Source: Latrodectus hesperus (lineage: Eukaryota; Arthropoda; Arachnida; Araneae; Theridiidae). From it: 64,000 bases of DNA. The translations under genes and the position numbers were made by a program. The stretch covers positions 10,029,800 to 10,093,799 of the forward strand of contig CM075852.1 in assembly GCA_037975125.1 (NCBI GenBank), in the 5' to 3' direction. A model generated the notes under the pieces. That model saw nothing but the letters and a program-made list of their open reading frames with translations. It ran no database searches and had not been told where the DNA came from. The number at the start of each line of letters is the position of its first letter. The stretch's first letter is position 1. Below, piece after piece: positions 1 to 12,745 of this stretch.

Positions 1-1426
1 TTTCCTTAATTTTAAAACTGTTTGTCAATTTATTTGAGAACATCACTCTGTAATGTTATTAAAATTCTTAGCTTTACATTAATAGCTGTATTGTAGCTTG
101 TGATGAAATTAAAGAAATGAACACTTTTAACTGAAAATAATAAAATTAGAAAAACATAGTTTGTAAGCGATAACCCATTTTTTACTTTAAATCTAAGAAA
201 TTTAATCCTTTAGAAATAGACACGGCGTTGCTTCCAGCATTATTTCGGATATTTTTACATTCCTCGTGACTCAAATTATATTTAAAATTGTAAAGACAAT
301 AGGGGTGATATCGAGTACATCTTCTCAAAATGGGTTTACGTATTCTTTTAATTTTTTTTATCAAACATTTAAAAATATTAACTAACTTTTCAGATTTAAT
401 AAAGCAGAATAGGATCTTTCCTTAATAAAGTAACAAGTGGGTGAGTTTTCAATTCGATCACTGGAAACTTTCTAATTCTGAGAATTAAATATATTGATAT
501 TTATTTTATATTGAATTATTATTATTAGTATATATTTTACAATACTACATTTACTAGCTTTACTTACTAGTTTCACTTAATTTTTTTAATTATATATATA
601 TATTTTTTTATTAAACATTTAAAAAATCTTACATGATTTATTTTATTTAATGATGCATAGTTTGGACTTTTTCTTAATGATCAAAGAAACATTTTGCGAA
701 ATGTTATTTAATTTTCTAAAAAAATATATTAAATTAAAAAAAATATTTAATTTTCTATGCTAGCTTTAATGGTATTTCCTTCACATTTAATAATTATTAT
801 TAATTTCGGATTTTCGTTGATCGAGTTACTTTATTTCTATTTATTCAATTTTTAAATTTATTCCTTTTATATTGTTTTCTTGAAAAGTTTGAAGACGTCC
901 TCGAAAATATTTAATTTAATGCTGAGAAGTTTTCCACCTTTTGAAAAGAAAGGTGACGCAAATTTTTAATTATATTATTTTAAGATTCTTTATTGTCTGC
1001 AATAAACTTCATAAGATTTCATTCATATTCAAGTATTACTATCATTTTATTATCTTATTTTGTAAATTTAAATACTTTTATTCAATTTTATTAAAAGTTT
1101 TGTAGCGTTTGCTAAATTATTTGAGTTAGCGTTAGAGTGCTTGAAATTTTATCATTAATGAAAAGTGTGCCTGAATATCAAAATATATAAGTTGAAATTC
1201 TCAAATTTTATGTTTTACAGAAATTTTATCTATATTTAATATTTTAGTTATTCATTTTCTAAAATATATTTCGCACATTATATCATCTTATTTTAGTTGA
1301 AGGCATAAAAATATTGTTTCTTATATATTAGCGCAACCCTAGCCAGTTAATTACACTACTATTAATAATAATTTTTCAAATAAATTGCTTGAGTAAAGAG
1401 TCATTTTTTGTAATTCCTTTTTTCAG
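1..1426. other. AT-rich noncoding stretch
   Basis: No recognisable gene. The only open frame, at 182-364 on the minus strand, is short, lysine/isoleucine/tyrosine-rich and looks like chance in AT-rich DNA. Scattered A and T runs and a short TA run near 590 are the only structure seen. Confidence 0.6.
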
Positions 1427-1494
1427 TTATTGTGATATCCTTTTCATGGTGCTTATTCGGTTTGTCGCAAAATTGACTGTAGTGGCGGTAATAT
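1427..1494 (+). other. candidate small internal exon (speculative)
   Basis: A 68-base segment of higher GC than its flanks. It is preceded by a pyrimidine tract ending ccttttttcag and followed by a good splice donor, gtaagtacc. Only one of the three frames is open across it; that frame encodes about 22 mostly hydrophobic residues (core FMVLIRFVAKLTVVAVI) that could be part of a membrane segment. The intron phases would be 2 at the start and 1 at the end. AT-rich DNA yields such acceptor-donor pairs by chance and no homologue is recognised, so this is a candidate only. Confidence 0.17.
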
Positions 1495-3509
1495 GTAAGT
1501 ACCGAAAATTTTTCTAAATTTTTCGTAGTAATGCCGTAGAAATTTAGATTATGGAGAAGTAAAGGTGTGGAAAAACATATTATTTAACTTGATGTGTTTA
1601 AATTTCTGTACTAAAGTGATCCCTATTTTATTTATATTTAAATTTTACTTCACATTTATTTCTTTTATTTATTTTTTCCAACTTCTGTTTAAATTTCGAG
1701 ATATTCAATAAATTATTAAGTTTAATGCAATTTCAGACATTTATTAAAAAAAGAATGGGAAATATTTTACTATAACATGAAGGTCTCTAATTCTAAGTGT
1801 TGTATTTTTATCTTTGCTTAAATAAATAATTTATTTTTTGTTAAACAATCAGTATTAAAGATTAAAGCAGTTTATTTAATATTATGAAATGCATATATTT
1901 TTGTTAAAAAGAAAATGTCAAATTGATAAAAAGCAATAACATGTATATTCCTTCACGTAAACCAATTTACCCTACTGTTATTAAAATTATTAACATGCAA
2001 TAAATTACACGCGTTTCATAACATTTACTCTTAACGAAATTTTTTAGTCGTATAAAAAAGCTAGTCGTAGGGAATAAAATTAGAAATTTATCTTTCAAGT
2101 AGAGAAAGCTAATTGGAAAAAAATAACTTTTGGAAATTAAAGAGATTTTTCTTAGGAATATTTCATTCGCAAAATTGAATGTTTTTTTATCGTATAAATA
2201 TATATATATTAAAAATTTATTACCTCTTTTAAAGTAAGAATTTTTGTTATTTTAATAATTAATAATGTACTTCTCATTTATATTAAATGAATGAGAGAAT
2301 AAATTAATTAGAATTATTCAAATTCAAATCATGTAATTCAATTTTAGTTAAGAAGGAAAAAACACCTAATTTTCTCTGAAGTACATTAAACTCCGTTACA
2401 AAAAGGGTGATATTTGTATTATATAAAAAAGCAGAACTCATTCACGAGGAAAATTAGTTTTTAAGAAACAGGCGCGTGAAAAATCCAAGAGCACTTTGGA
2501 AAATTAAAGCTCTGCAAAGGCTCTTTAATTAGTGCTAGATAGGAGAAAGATAATAAAATAAATGAATGTTATAAAATAAGCGCTTATATGTTAGAGAACG
2601 ATTACTTTCGAGGAATTTTTATTTAAAAAAATTAATGAAAATTTTGAGAAATTTTCGAACATTTTACGAACAGTTATTGCATAGCTGTAACTTTAATTTC
2701 CTTTTTGCTCCTGTGCATTTATAGTTTAAAATTTTAAATCACAAGTAAATTGTATATTTTGATTTAAAAATAATTTTTTATGCTTATTTAGTCCGAGAGT
2801 TAAAAAAATATAAGGAAAGGTATTTGATCAACTTGCTTTTAAAATGAAATACCTCATCTTAATAAGTTTATTTCTTAGATCATTATCCATCCTTTAATTA
2901 AGTTCAGCAGCTTAAATTTCACTAATGCTTTCATAACAAATATATTTTGTTTTCATAATAAATACATTTTAAAACGAATCCTGAGTTTTTATTAATAATC
3001 TGTTATACATAATTGTAAAATACTGACATTATTTTTTAACAAATAATCGATATAAAATAAACATACTCTTTGGGATCTAGCAAGAGCAATCTGAAGCTAA
3101 TACTTATTTACGAGAGAGAGAGAGAAACACACACACATTCCCAATTTAATTATAACTGTTTGATAAGCGTTATAATTTATTCATTGACAGATGTTTTCCT
3201 TTTGTTATAATAATTAGAAATCAAGACCTCATAGAATACTATTTCATCTTACATCCATATAGCAAATAAAAGATAGGGCAAATTACAGATTTGATCTACA
3301 AAATTTGCTTATTGACTACTGAATACTGATTATTGAATTCTCATATTTGAAATAACCCAGGTATTTATAATTAATGAATTTAAAATTGTATTAATTTTTT
3401 ATTTTCAGATTAATTTTCATAAGTCAATTAATATTTAATAGGTTAAAATAAATATTTAATAGGTTTAATTAAAATTTTCATTGATTAATATTTGATTAAT
3501 GAAAATTAA
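1495..3509. other. AT-rich noncoding stretch
   Basis: No coding signal is seen on either strand. A short compound tract of GA followed by CA repeats sits at about 3112-3138. Two TTTAATAGGTT motifs lie close together at about 3430-3465. Confidence 0.6.
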
Positions 3510-3527
3510 TTGAAAAGTTAACACATG

Positions 3528-3680
3528 ATAATCATAATCCTAAAAATCTCCCCATTTATATTTAACTATAATATTCAAATTTGAATTATTTTAGTATACC
3601 GAACCGCATATTGAATACTAACATAAATAAAATTTGAATGTTACATAGTTAAGAATAAATAGGGAAGTTATTATGATTAT
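3528..3680. repeat. foldback (MITE-like) inverted repeat
   Basis: The arms 3528-3582 and 3630-3680 are imperfect reverse complements over roughly 50 bases, with a few mismatches and one small gap. Both arms begin, reading inward, with ATAATCATAAT and end with ATTCAAATTT. The centre (about 3583-3629) is unrelated and includes ACCGAACCGC. Weaker complementarity seems to extend outward. No open frame lies inside. This is the shape of a miniature inverted-repeat element or a palindromic duplication. No clean target-site duplication was found, so family assignment is not possible. Confidence 0.55.
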
Positions 3681-3763
3681 GATATTTTATTAATCAATTT
3701 AAATAAAAGAAAATTTATCAAAATATTATGTAATACTGCATACAATTTTTTTCATATTTTACA

Positions 3764-3970
3764 TTATTTTTGATAATTTATATTTATATTCTTAATTATA
3801 TGTTGCTTAGAGTCAACATTTTTGCAATTAGGATCAGCTTTATCAGAAGTTATAATTTCAGGTGGATTTGTACTACTGATATCATCCGCAATTGAGCTGA
3901 GAGATTTTTCATGATCCGCATAGAATCCCATATCCGAATATAAATCACACTTTATGGATACATATGAAAG
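3764..3970 (-). other. candidate terminal coding exon, minus strand (unrecognised)
   Basis: On the minus strand an acceptor-like sequence (ttactacag, just above 3970) is followed by an open frame of about 68 codons ending in TAA at 3764. Its composition is more protein-like than other frames here: acidic and Ser/Asp/Pro-containing, with pieces such as YSDMGFYADHEKSLSS and STNPPEIITSDKADPN, resembling a cytoplasmic tail or linker. An AATAAA occurs downstream near 3695, but that is common in such AT-rich sequence. The longer frame above 3970 has no ATG, which fits an internal acceptor. No domain is recognised. It could be a real last exon, a decayed repeat or chance. Confidence 0.25.
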
Positions 3971-4508
3971 CTGTAGTAATATTGCACAGTCCAATTATCA
4001 AACATCATTATCGTATAGTTTTTACTGATGAAATTTCGGAAATTGTGAATATGGAATCTTCAATAACGATATTTTTTGTGCTGATACACAAAGCTATAGT
4101 TAGAAGTATATATGTGTAACATCGTAAAAAAGAGATCTCTTGAAACGCGAAGGTGCATCAAAAGTCCTTGTAATCAGGAATTATTTATCACTGATGTACA
4201 AAAGGTCTGATAAGCAAAACTCTATTCGATGAATGATGTTGTTATGATACACATAAATAAAAAACACCTTTTTATAGGATTTATTTTATTTTATTTCAAT
4301 TTCTGAATAAAAATGTTATTGTTTAAAAATTGATTGGATAACATAGAATAAAACGTTAATATTTAAAACTAAGATTCTTAACCTTGGTTACTTATGTGAA
4401 AAATATTAAATAAATGGCATTAAAAGTTATGCAATTGATGAATACGGTAGAAGTTTTTGCAAAGACAAAGCAAAAAGGGAAATAAATAAAATTATATGGT
4501 TAAATAAA
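3971..4508. other. noncoding stretch
   Basis: Nothing recognisable. Composition is slightly more mixed than the surroundings between 4000 and 4250, with no frame or repeat that could be identified. Confidence 0.5.
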
Positions 4509-4509
4509 C

Positions 4510-4571
<62 letters not shown>

Positions 4572-4603
4572 TGTATGTATGTATGTATATGTGTGTGTGT
4601 GAA
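4509..4603. repeat. compound microsatellite (AT)n-(GTAT)n-(TG)n
   Basis: A long AT run is followed by about four TATG-type tetramers and then five TG dimers. On the other strand it reads (CA)n-(CATA)n-(TA)n, the same order as the much longer tract near 57.7 kb. Confidence 0.95.
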
Positions 4604-6430
4604 TGAATAACTGCTTTATGTAATGTTATGTGAATGAATAAAAACTAGCATGACAAAGTTAATTCAAATGAGTAGAAAATTGTAGAAAAAAATGTAGGAA
4701 AATGATTTACAAAATTATAATTTTTTATTTATTTAGTTGATAGTGTTTTCAGTATAAATTATCAGTAGTATGAAATAACAGAGTATTGCTCAACTTTATA
4801 CTCATAATGTAGTGCTGCCATCTATACCTTGCAAAATAAAATAATCTCTAAAATATGAGTAAAGTTATACTATAATTTATGAATAAGTATAAATCCGCCA
4901 ATATTCTAATCTTTAGTAATATGTTTAAAGTCTTTAATTGCTTATTGTATAACTTAGGAACACAGTGCATTAAGACAATTAAATTAAATGCAATTTCAAA
5001 AATATTTATTTCTAATTTTCATAATAATTTCTATCTTTATTTTAAATTATTTTTTAATTTTATATTGGTTGAAGGAAATTTAGTATTTAATTTATCAGTA
5101 TGATAACAGTTTAATTATAATTTTCAATCTTAAGATGTTTTTTTGAATTAAAAATCTAAAATATAATTTATGCAACGAATAATAAGAAAAAAACACTTAA
5201 ATAACAAAAATACACGAAATCAAATACGTAAAAAAACTGCAAATTTTATATAGTTTTTAAATTTTTCTGAAACAAACTTTTGAAAAGTATAATATCATCC
5301 TTATTTGTTTGTGAAAATAACCAGTTTAGGAAGATCATAATATAAAAATATTGAAATTAAATTGCTGAAATTCATAACACTTCATTAACTACTTCTTTTT
5401 AAAGAATTATTTTATCAAGAGATATAGTAGTTTATAAATATTTTTAATTTGCTTTAGTTCTATGTTAAAAAGGAGATATTTATGGTATTTATTATAGATA
5501 AAGATAAAAATGTATTATTAAAAGTTACTCAGAAAAATAATAGATAGTGAGTACTCGGAGAAAAAATTGTATTAGGTATTTTTTTAAATGTACATGTATT
5601 TAATTGTATATGTATAATATATTTAAATGCACAAGTATAGTATGCGTCTAATAAAAATCAATAATCAGACATGGATGGATTAGAAAAGATTTTATCGTTA
5701 AAATCAATTTTTATTATTCAGATTAAATAAAAATCATACTTTTCGGGTTTTTTAAAAAAAATTATAATTTTACTCATTTTTTATTTTTAATTAACTTTCA
5801 AAGTTATTTCGAAATATTTATTTTTTGTTTTTTCCATTATGTAGGATCGAAAAAATGTTATTCTTTAAATAACATTTGCTTATGTTATACGTCACTGAAG
5901 CTCTACTAAGCTTAAATATATTCAAAATATCAACAATTTGGAATAAACTATCGTTATAACGACATCAAAAAATTTATCTTCCTGATATCAATAGTAATTT
6001 TTGTTGTATATTTTTTCCCAGTTTGTCCTGATGATGTCAAAATAATTTCTCTCCTATTTCCGATTCTACTAAATATCGCCATTACTTCGGCATTTTATGA
6101 ACATCAACATGTTTTATAACTTCTGGTTATATTTTATTGTAAAAAGTACAGTATTATTCAAAGAATTGTAGATGCGAAAAATCATATGAAACGATATTTT
6201 AATTTTTTTTTACAAAATAGCATTTATTCATCTAAATTATAAGTTTTTCTATTTTATAGTCTCAAACTTCAAATAATAATTTGAATTAACTTTTTTTCTT
6301 TGAACTATATTTTATTCACTTTAATTACAAATGAATGAATCAAAAGAATTTTTGAAGATTTTAATTTCCTTTGCAGTTTTCTCTCTTTGATTCATTTATT
6401 TTTAATTAAAATAAATAAAATATAGCTTAA
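4604..6430. other. AT-rich noncoding stretch
   Basis: No supported gene. The open frame at 4879-5103 (plus) is dominated by N, I, F, K and L codons, as expected by chance in this composition. No tandem or inverted repeat stood out. Confidence 0.6.
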
Positions 6431-6970
6431 AAACAAAAACTTTTTTTTCAGTTTATAAACCATTTAACGTATTTGTAGAATATCTAAGGAAAAGCGATTT
6501 TGGAGTTATTAGTTATAGTTAGAAAACAATTTAACTGCTGAGATTTTTACAAACATAATAGTAAAACTAGGACTACGATACATAAATAAATAAAAAAACA
6601 CGTACTTAAATGTATGTTAATAGTATCGTATCACTTTTCAAATTGTTTTTCCCTAAAAATAATTAGTTTTCTAAAAGGCTTAAATAAGATTAAAGTAATA
6701 AAATTTAGTTTATAACGGCAAAAGTTTTCTTTTAATTTATAAATCATTTCATGCATTTATAGAATATCAAAGGAATAGGCATTTTGAAACTATTAGTAGA
6801 CGGTATGCAAATGACAAAAAATTTCACTGACGAGATTTTAACGAACATAATACTTATAAACGAGCCCATTATGCATAAATAAACCATAACATGCACATAA
6901 ATGTGTGTCTCAATAAAATTGTAACACTTTTCGTACTATTGTTCCCTAAAAATAATCAGTTTTTTAAAAG
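6431..6970. repeat. diverged tandem duplication, unit about 285-290 bp
   Basis: Two direct copies, about 6431-6678 and 6716-6970, match over most of their length with many substitutions. Landmarks occurring in the same order in both are tttataaa(c/t)catt, agaatatc, ctgagattt/acgagattt, aacataata, gcataaataaa-like sequence, and a closing ccctaaaaataat(t/c)agttt. The offset drifts from about 284 to 293 because of small indels. No open frame is conserved between the copies, so this looks like an old duplication of noncoding DNA or two tandem members of an unclassified repeat. Confidence 0.6.
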
Positions 6971-8929
6971 TATATATGAAATATAATAGAAAAGGAGAAT
7001 ATTTAGATAATTACAATGTTTTTTATGCTTAAAATCGTTTTCTATGTCCCCGATCAATACAATTCAAAAAAATTGTCAATGTCATTTAATAAAAATTAGA
7101 TAAAGCAAACTTTTTCGTTAAATTAGAAAAATCTCTAATATAAAAGTATTGCTATTAAAATATTATCAGAATTGTCAAAGGCAAATTAAATTTTAACACT
7201 AATAAATTTGAAAAAAATGCTATAACTTTTCATATTATACATTTGCAGTGATTGAAAAAGATATATTTGATATTAGTTTTGTAATTACGTGATTGTTCTA
7301 ATGACACTAAAATTAATTATTGCTGTAATTAATTTAATCTGCTTAAATTCATACACATTTTAAAATTATGCATAATAAAATAATATTCTAACATTTATAA
7401 TGTATTTTGATCTTAAAAAGGACATTTAGTTAGTAACAAAGATATTCATCATTATAAATTGCATAAGATATATAGAATATCAAATCTTGTTTATGAATAG
7501 TTTAATGCTGAATTCCACCCCCTTTTATTCATTGCTTATTTTTATACATATTTTAAATGTATATTAGTATTGTATTATTATATTAGAAAAAACCTATTTT
7601 CAGCTATTAGTTTGAATCTTTTGCATTGATCATGATTATAGAATAAAAAAAGTATATTCCAAACTTGGTTTTCATAGCAAATAAGAGCTAAATTATTGGG
7701 TTCGGCATGATATATTTACGGTAAATCATGTATTTCTAGTTGAATATATGGGCGAATAAAATTTGCAAGTAGGTTGCAACAAGTTTATGAAAAATGTCTT
7801 CTTTAGACTAACAGGGCGTGTTTAAAAGGAAAGATAGAAATGATTAATGATGATCTCAGAGCGCCTGCAAAGGTTGTTAGAGACAGAATTAAGTACAGAA
7901 GAGAATTTCTGAGACAGGCCATTTATAATTTGAATCAAGTAGATGAAATGTATAAATTATGAAACTTCAAATTATGACTGATTCTCCAACTTGAATTCAA
8001 AAACGCATTGAACGGGTTTGATTGGATAGGAAAAACGAAATGCCAAAATTAGTTTTTCTATTAATAGTATGTAATCTATTTTTAAAATTTTATAACAATT
8101 AGCAATTTAAGTCATGAAATTCTGTTCTTAATCATCAAAGTACTATTAATTTGAACTTAGGTAAAGGTATACTTTATGTTGGTAATTTTGTTTCTTGACA
8201 ATATTTGGTAGAACACGTTTGTAAAAGAAAATAAAGAGATGTGTTTTAAGACATGTACATTGACTATAATAGAAAATTTGACATTAAATGGGATAAAAAT
8301 TACTTTTTACAATATGATTTGGGAACTAGTAGAATATCCCCTCTTTGGCGACCATTTCGATTTTTTTTCGTAGCCAAGTTAAGCGCATGTTTTTTAACGC
8401 GGGAATTTCCCTAAATTCCAAAAATACGCAATTTAGAAAATTTTAAATCACATAATAGTATGCAAAATCTAAAAAAGTATTACTAAAAAAATGAATAAAA
8501 ATTTTTTTTTGTTGGGTTGGCATTCTCTTCTAAACAACCGGTAAAAGAGATAAATAAATAACAATAATGGACTTAGTTGATATGACGTTAAGCTCACACG
8601 CTCGGTGATATTATGGAAAAATATGTAAGAAAAATATAATAATAAATTAACAAAAATATTTAAGAAAACGATAATAAATAAACAAAAATAAATTGGAAAA
8701 AAAGAACAGTTTTAGACGTTGAAAATATGAGAAAAAATATCATAATAAATAAAAAAATGTGTATATGTATTAAAAATATATAATAAATAAACAATATAAA
8801 AAAGATATAAATAAAAAATAAACAAAAATAAATTTAAAAAAGAATAGTTTACGATGTTTGAATGCTGGCGACAACGAAACACAACAACAAACGCAGAAAA
8901 AAAAGTTCGAATTGAACGTAAAATAAATA
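6971..8929. other. AT-rich noncoding stretch with an A-rich AATAAA-type region
   Basis: No gene is supported. Between about 8520 and 8860 the sequence is unusually rich in AATAAAC and AATAAAT words. It contains two related blocks (about 8667-8720 and 8810-8862), both reading aataaacaaaaataaatt and then an A run and GAA(C/T)AG, so a local imperfect duplication is likely. The minus-strand frame at 8712-8948 is the complement of this simple sequence, not a gene. Confidence 0.5.
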
Positions 8930-9086
8930 CTTTAAATGCTGTTGCCACTGAAAAAAATCATATATAAGATGTAAAACACAAGCAAAACCAAATCTGGCAA
9001 CAAAAAAATCTGAAAAATAACAAAATTAAATTGGCATCAGGATAATCAAAACGAAGGACACTAGATTTGGCGAGAAATCACTTGGT
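8930..9086 (+). repeat. unclassified dispersed repeat, copy 1
   Basis: This stretch aligns in the same orientation with 54290-54448. Shared landmarks in order are gttgccact, catatat-gatg, a run of CAACAAAAA-type sequence, ttggca, gtaatcaaaac/ataatcaaaac, aaagga/gaagga and gaaatc-ctttg/cttgg. No open frame is conserved and no ends were identified, so its class is unknown. Confidence 0.5.
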
Positions 9087-9441
9087 GGGGGGGATATCAT
9101 ACTTAAACCATGATTTGCTCCGAATAATATCGTCTTTAAGTTATAGATGGATTTTCACACTGAGAGATTATTACAAGCATGCACTCACGACACACACACG
9201 CGTAGTAACATACACACACCACACATACATACACACACACTGCTTAAAATTAATTAGCTTTCACATTTGTATACGTTTGCAACAATTTATTCTTATCAAA
9301 ACAACTACAACTGAAGGAAAGTTTAATGACTTGTGAAAAAAGCAGATACAAATGAAGCGAGCCTTAATTCTTTAATTAAAAAATCATGGAAAATTCTTTG
9401 GTTTCAATAGAAAAATAGCAGTTGATATCTTTCAATCCAAA
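9087..9441. other. noncoding stretch
   Basis: It holds short CA/CACA runs at about 9180-9240 that give a spurious His/Thr-rich open frame. Nothing else is recognised. Confidence 0.5.
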
Positions 9442-9573
9442 ATGATGACTTACTGCAACTTGTTCAACTTATTCTTCTGCGAGAGCAAGCAGAAAAAAGT
9501 GCTTTCAAGATTGGAGTCAAAGTCAATGGACTACAAGGGCTACTCAAAGACCGTGAAATCTTCTCGGAGGTGA
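9442..9573 (+). other. small ORF running into a consensus splice donor (speculative)
   Basis: Two adjacent ATGs (9442, 9445) open a 43-codon frame in a patch of higher GC. The frame ends in TGA inside a textbook donor, CGGAG-GTGAGT, at 9565-9575. The residues just before it (for example RLESKSMDYKGYSKTVK) are not the usual AT-driven composition. If the donor is used this could be a first coding exon with the intron starting at 9570. No homology is recognised, no promoter was identified, and the match may be accidental. Confidence 0.15.
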
Positions 9574-10100
<527 letters not shown>

Positions 10101-10706
10101 TAGTTTGATCCGTTTTAAATCTCGTCTTTATACTACCAAGAAAATTACGTAATTAAATGATTTTCTACTAAAGGAAAGACGAGTCTTTGTAACAAATATT
10201 GATGTTAAAATTTTACGCTGCATTAAGAAGTCCTTTTATGGGATCTTACTAGTTAAGAATTAAGAATATAATTTTGTGCTTTTATTTATGTTATCTAATT
10301 TTTCGTGTTGGTTAAGATACGAGTTTTCGTAGGATTTATCAGTTCCTCCATTTAATAGATTTCAGTAGAAAAAGCATTGAAATAAAAAATTGTATTTATT
10401 ACACTTATCAAATTGAACTTAATGCATTGCATTGTTTTATCAAAACATTTATACCGTGGTATATTCTGATACTTTTATAATGCGATCTTCAAAAATATCC
10501 CATTCCATGTCTTTTATAAGATTTCAGATCATAATTATTTTAACTCGGTTATTATGAAAAATGAACAGTCATATCAGTATTTAATTTGTAAATTTATTAT
10601 TATTTTTAAAGAGCAGCATCAGTAAGTAATGTCAGCTTATGTACATACATAAGCTGCCATTGTTTACAGAAGTGTATGTGGGAATGCATTAAATATTGTT
10701 ATTTAA
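10101..10706. other. AT-rich noncoding stretch
   Basis: No gene or repeat family is recognised. A short palindrome-like piece, agcttatgtacatacataagct, occurs in two halves around 10636-10656. Confidence 0.5.
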
Positions 10707-10859
<153 letters not shown>

Positions 10860-10980
10860 GAAAATTATAGAGCACTAATCGAATATTTAATAAATAGCAA
10901 TGAAGCAAGCAAAAAATATATTGAAATACAGATTAAATATGATGTTATTGTATAAAGTGAAAGTTGGGAAGAAATAATAG

Positions 10981-11225
10981 GGCGCTCCGTGGCTGAGTGG
11001 TCTAAAGCATCACCGCTAATCGCTTGAGAGCGTAGAAGTGTGGGTTCGATTCCCACCATGGCCCTGGGTGTTTTCTTCATTATTCTTCTGTGGTTGTACA
11101 TCTGTCATTGTGCTATTTGTCCTATTATCGACGAAGACATACAAGCGGATCTCAAGAATCAAGCATACAAGTCTGAATATATGTGATGTAATAAAAAAAA
11201 AAGAAAAAAAAGAAATTATAAAAAT
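10981..11225 (+). mobile_element. tRNA-derived SINE (serine/leucine-like head)
   Basis: The left end resembles a tRNA gene: an A box TGGCTGAGTGG at 10990-11000, a long middle section suggesting a class II (Ser/Leu) ancestor, and a B box GGTTCGATTCC at 11043-11053. The acceptor stem halves no longer pair properly, so this is not a working tRNA gene. About 130 bases of non-tRNA body follow and then an A-rich tail at about 11190-11225. The flanks aagaaataata and aagaaattata may be a worn target-site duplication. Such elements are transcribed by RNA polymerase III and copied by LINE enzymes. Confidence 0.7.
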
Positions 11226-12448
11226 GACATGAATTCTGAAATAAACGTATTAGAAAATATTGCACTAATTTAATACTTATGAAAGTCATGGGGAATTGAA
11301 ATGATGGCAGGAAGGAATTAGGAAATGTATTCTGAGGTATACACAATTATTAAAAGAAAAATTGTGGAGGAATTGAAAAAATTTAAGTTGCTTACTATAA
11401 AAGGGAAACATATTTGTAAATGTATATTTTTTGCTGAAAAATTATATTTTGTTCAAAAATAAATCTGCGCCATGATTCATCAAATTTGTTTTGCAAAAAA
11501 AAAAATAATAAAATAAAATAAAATAAATAAATAAATAAAAAAAAAAAAAAAAAAAACTTGAATAAAGTCTTTGATAATTTTTCGTTGGGACTTCTTTATA
11601 TCTGCTTATGTATTGATTTCTAAAGAGCAAGGTTTCAATTCAAATACATAGTTTTGTCTCTTCAAAATGATTCGAATTGGTCTTCTGTCTGTCTCAAGGA
11701 TTCCGCACTGAAAATAATACTTTGGTTCTAGAATTGAACTTTCATAATATACAATAAAATGTTGTAAGGCCAGCATATGATGATGGTTTTTAAATGTCTA
11801 CGATATCCTTGTTCCCTAAGATTAGTGTAATTCAAGTATCTTAATGAAAACCAAATTTCATCGGTATTTACCAATCACTGCATTAACGTGCCAGTCATTG
11901 ATATACTATTTTCTTATATACTGATGCAGCTATTAGCTTAAGAACTGAAAAATCATCTCAGTTTATGCAATTTTGAATACCATTTAAATATTTTGAATTT
12001 TTTTTATCACCACGACTACCAATATTAATATGCCATTAAGAACAAATGAAATTGATATTTTTCAACTTTAATAGAATCACATAACGAGCAAACTATGCTG
12101 TATAGAAACAGTTACATTGAGGACGTGAGAGAATTATTTGAAAAAAAAATTTATTCCTCTTTTACCATGAAAATTTATCGTGAGAAAAATGTAATACAAA
12201 TGAACTAAAATGTGCCGATGTCAAAGTCTTTTGTTGAAACTATGATAAATTAAGTTCTTATCAGGTAATAATAACTTCAATAAGTTATTGAAAAACTTTC
12301 GGCGTAAAAGAAGTTTTGCTACATCAAATTTCGGTCTAGAGAAATTTTACTATCTCTACAGCTTTTGTTCAAGCAGTTCCTTCTTAAATTGATAATTAAT
12401 AAATTTTTTCCGAAAATATCCATCCTTTCTTATAGAGTGATTGCACTG
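11226..12448. other. AT-rich noncoding stretch
   Basis: No gene. It holds an A-rich AAATA/AAAT tract at about 11494-11557 and otherwise unremarkable sequence. Confidence 0.55.
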
Positions 12449-12745
12449 AACGATGGCTGAGTGGTTAGCGTTCCTGATTCTACGGTTGTTGGTCCCGGGT
12501 TCGAATCCCGGTTTGAGAATGGATGTTTCTTTTTCTGTGTGTTTCTCTGTCCTTTCTTTTGAGATAATGCATGATTGTGGTCCACTCTATAAGTGGGTTT
12601 ATAGTGATATGGTGTGGGCAATGCTAATCGCGCGCGTCTCGCGACTTGGTTCACAGGTGCCCGCTGGGTAATGACAAATGAGTAGAAGTTTCTGGCCTTG
12701 TTATAGCAGCAGGTTCGTCACACAAATAACCGCCGTTATTTTAAA
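12449..12745 (+). mobile_element. tRNA-derived SINE, family A (plus orientation)
   Basis: The head carries an A box TGGCTGAGTGG (12454-12464) and a B box GGTTCGAATCC (12498-12508). A body follows with TCTGTGTGTTTCTCTGTCC-like sequence, a 'CACTCTATAAGTGGGTTTATAG' type core in shortened form, and a 3' end with GGCCTTGTTATAGC...GGTTCGTCACACAAATAACCGCCG. The same order occurs in reverse at 19764-20035 and 61136-61434, so it is a repeated family. The open frames over it on both strands are not genes. Ends are approximate because no clear target-site duplication was seen. Confidence 0.8.

Noticed and set aside
10981..11063. Possible functional tRNA gene (Ser/Leu-like)
   Set aside because: A and B boxes are present, but the acceptor stem does not pair properly and the sequence continues into a SINE body with an A-rich tail.
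12430..12671. Overlapping open frames on both strands
   Set aside because: They fall entirely within a tRNA-derived SINE that recurs at 19.8 and 61.1 kb.
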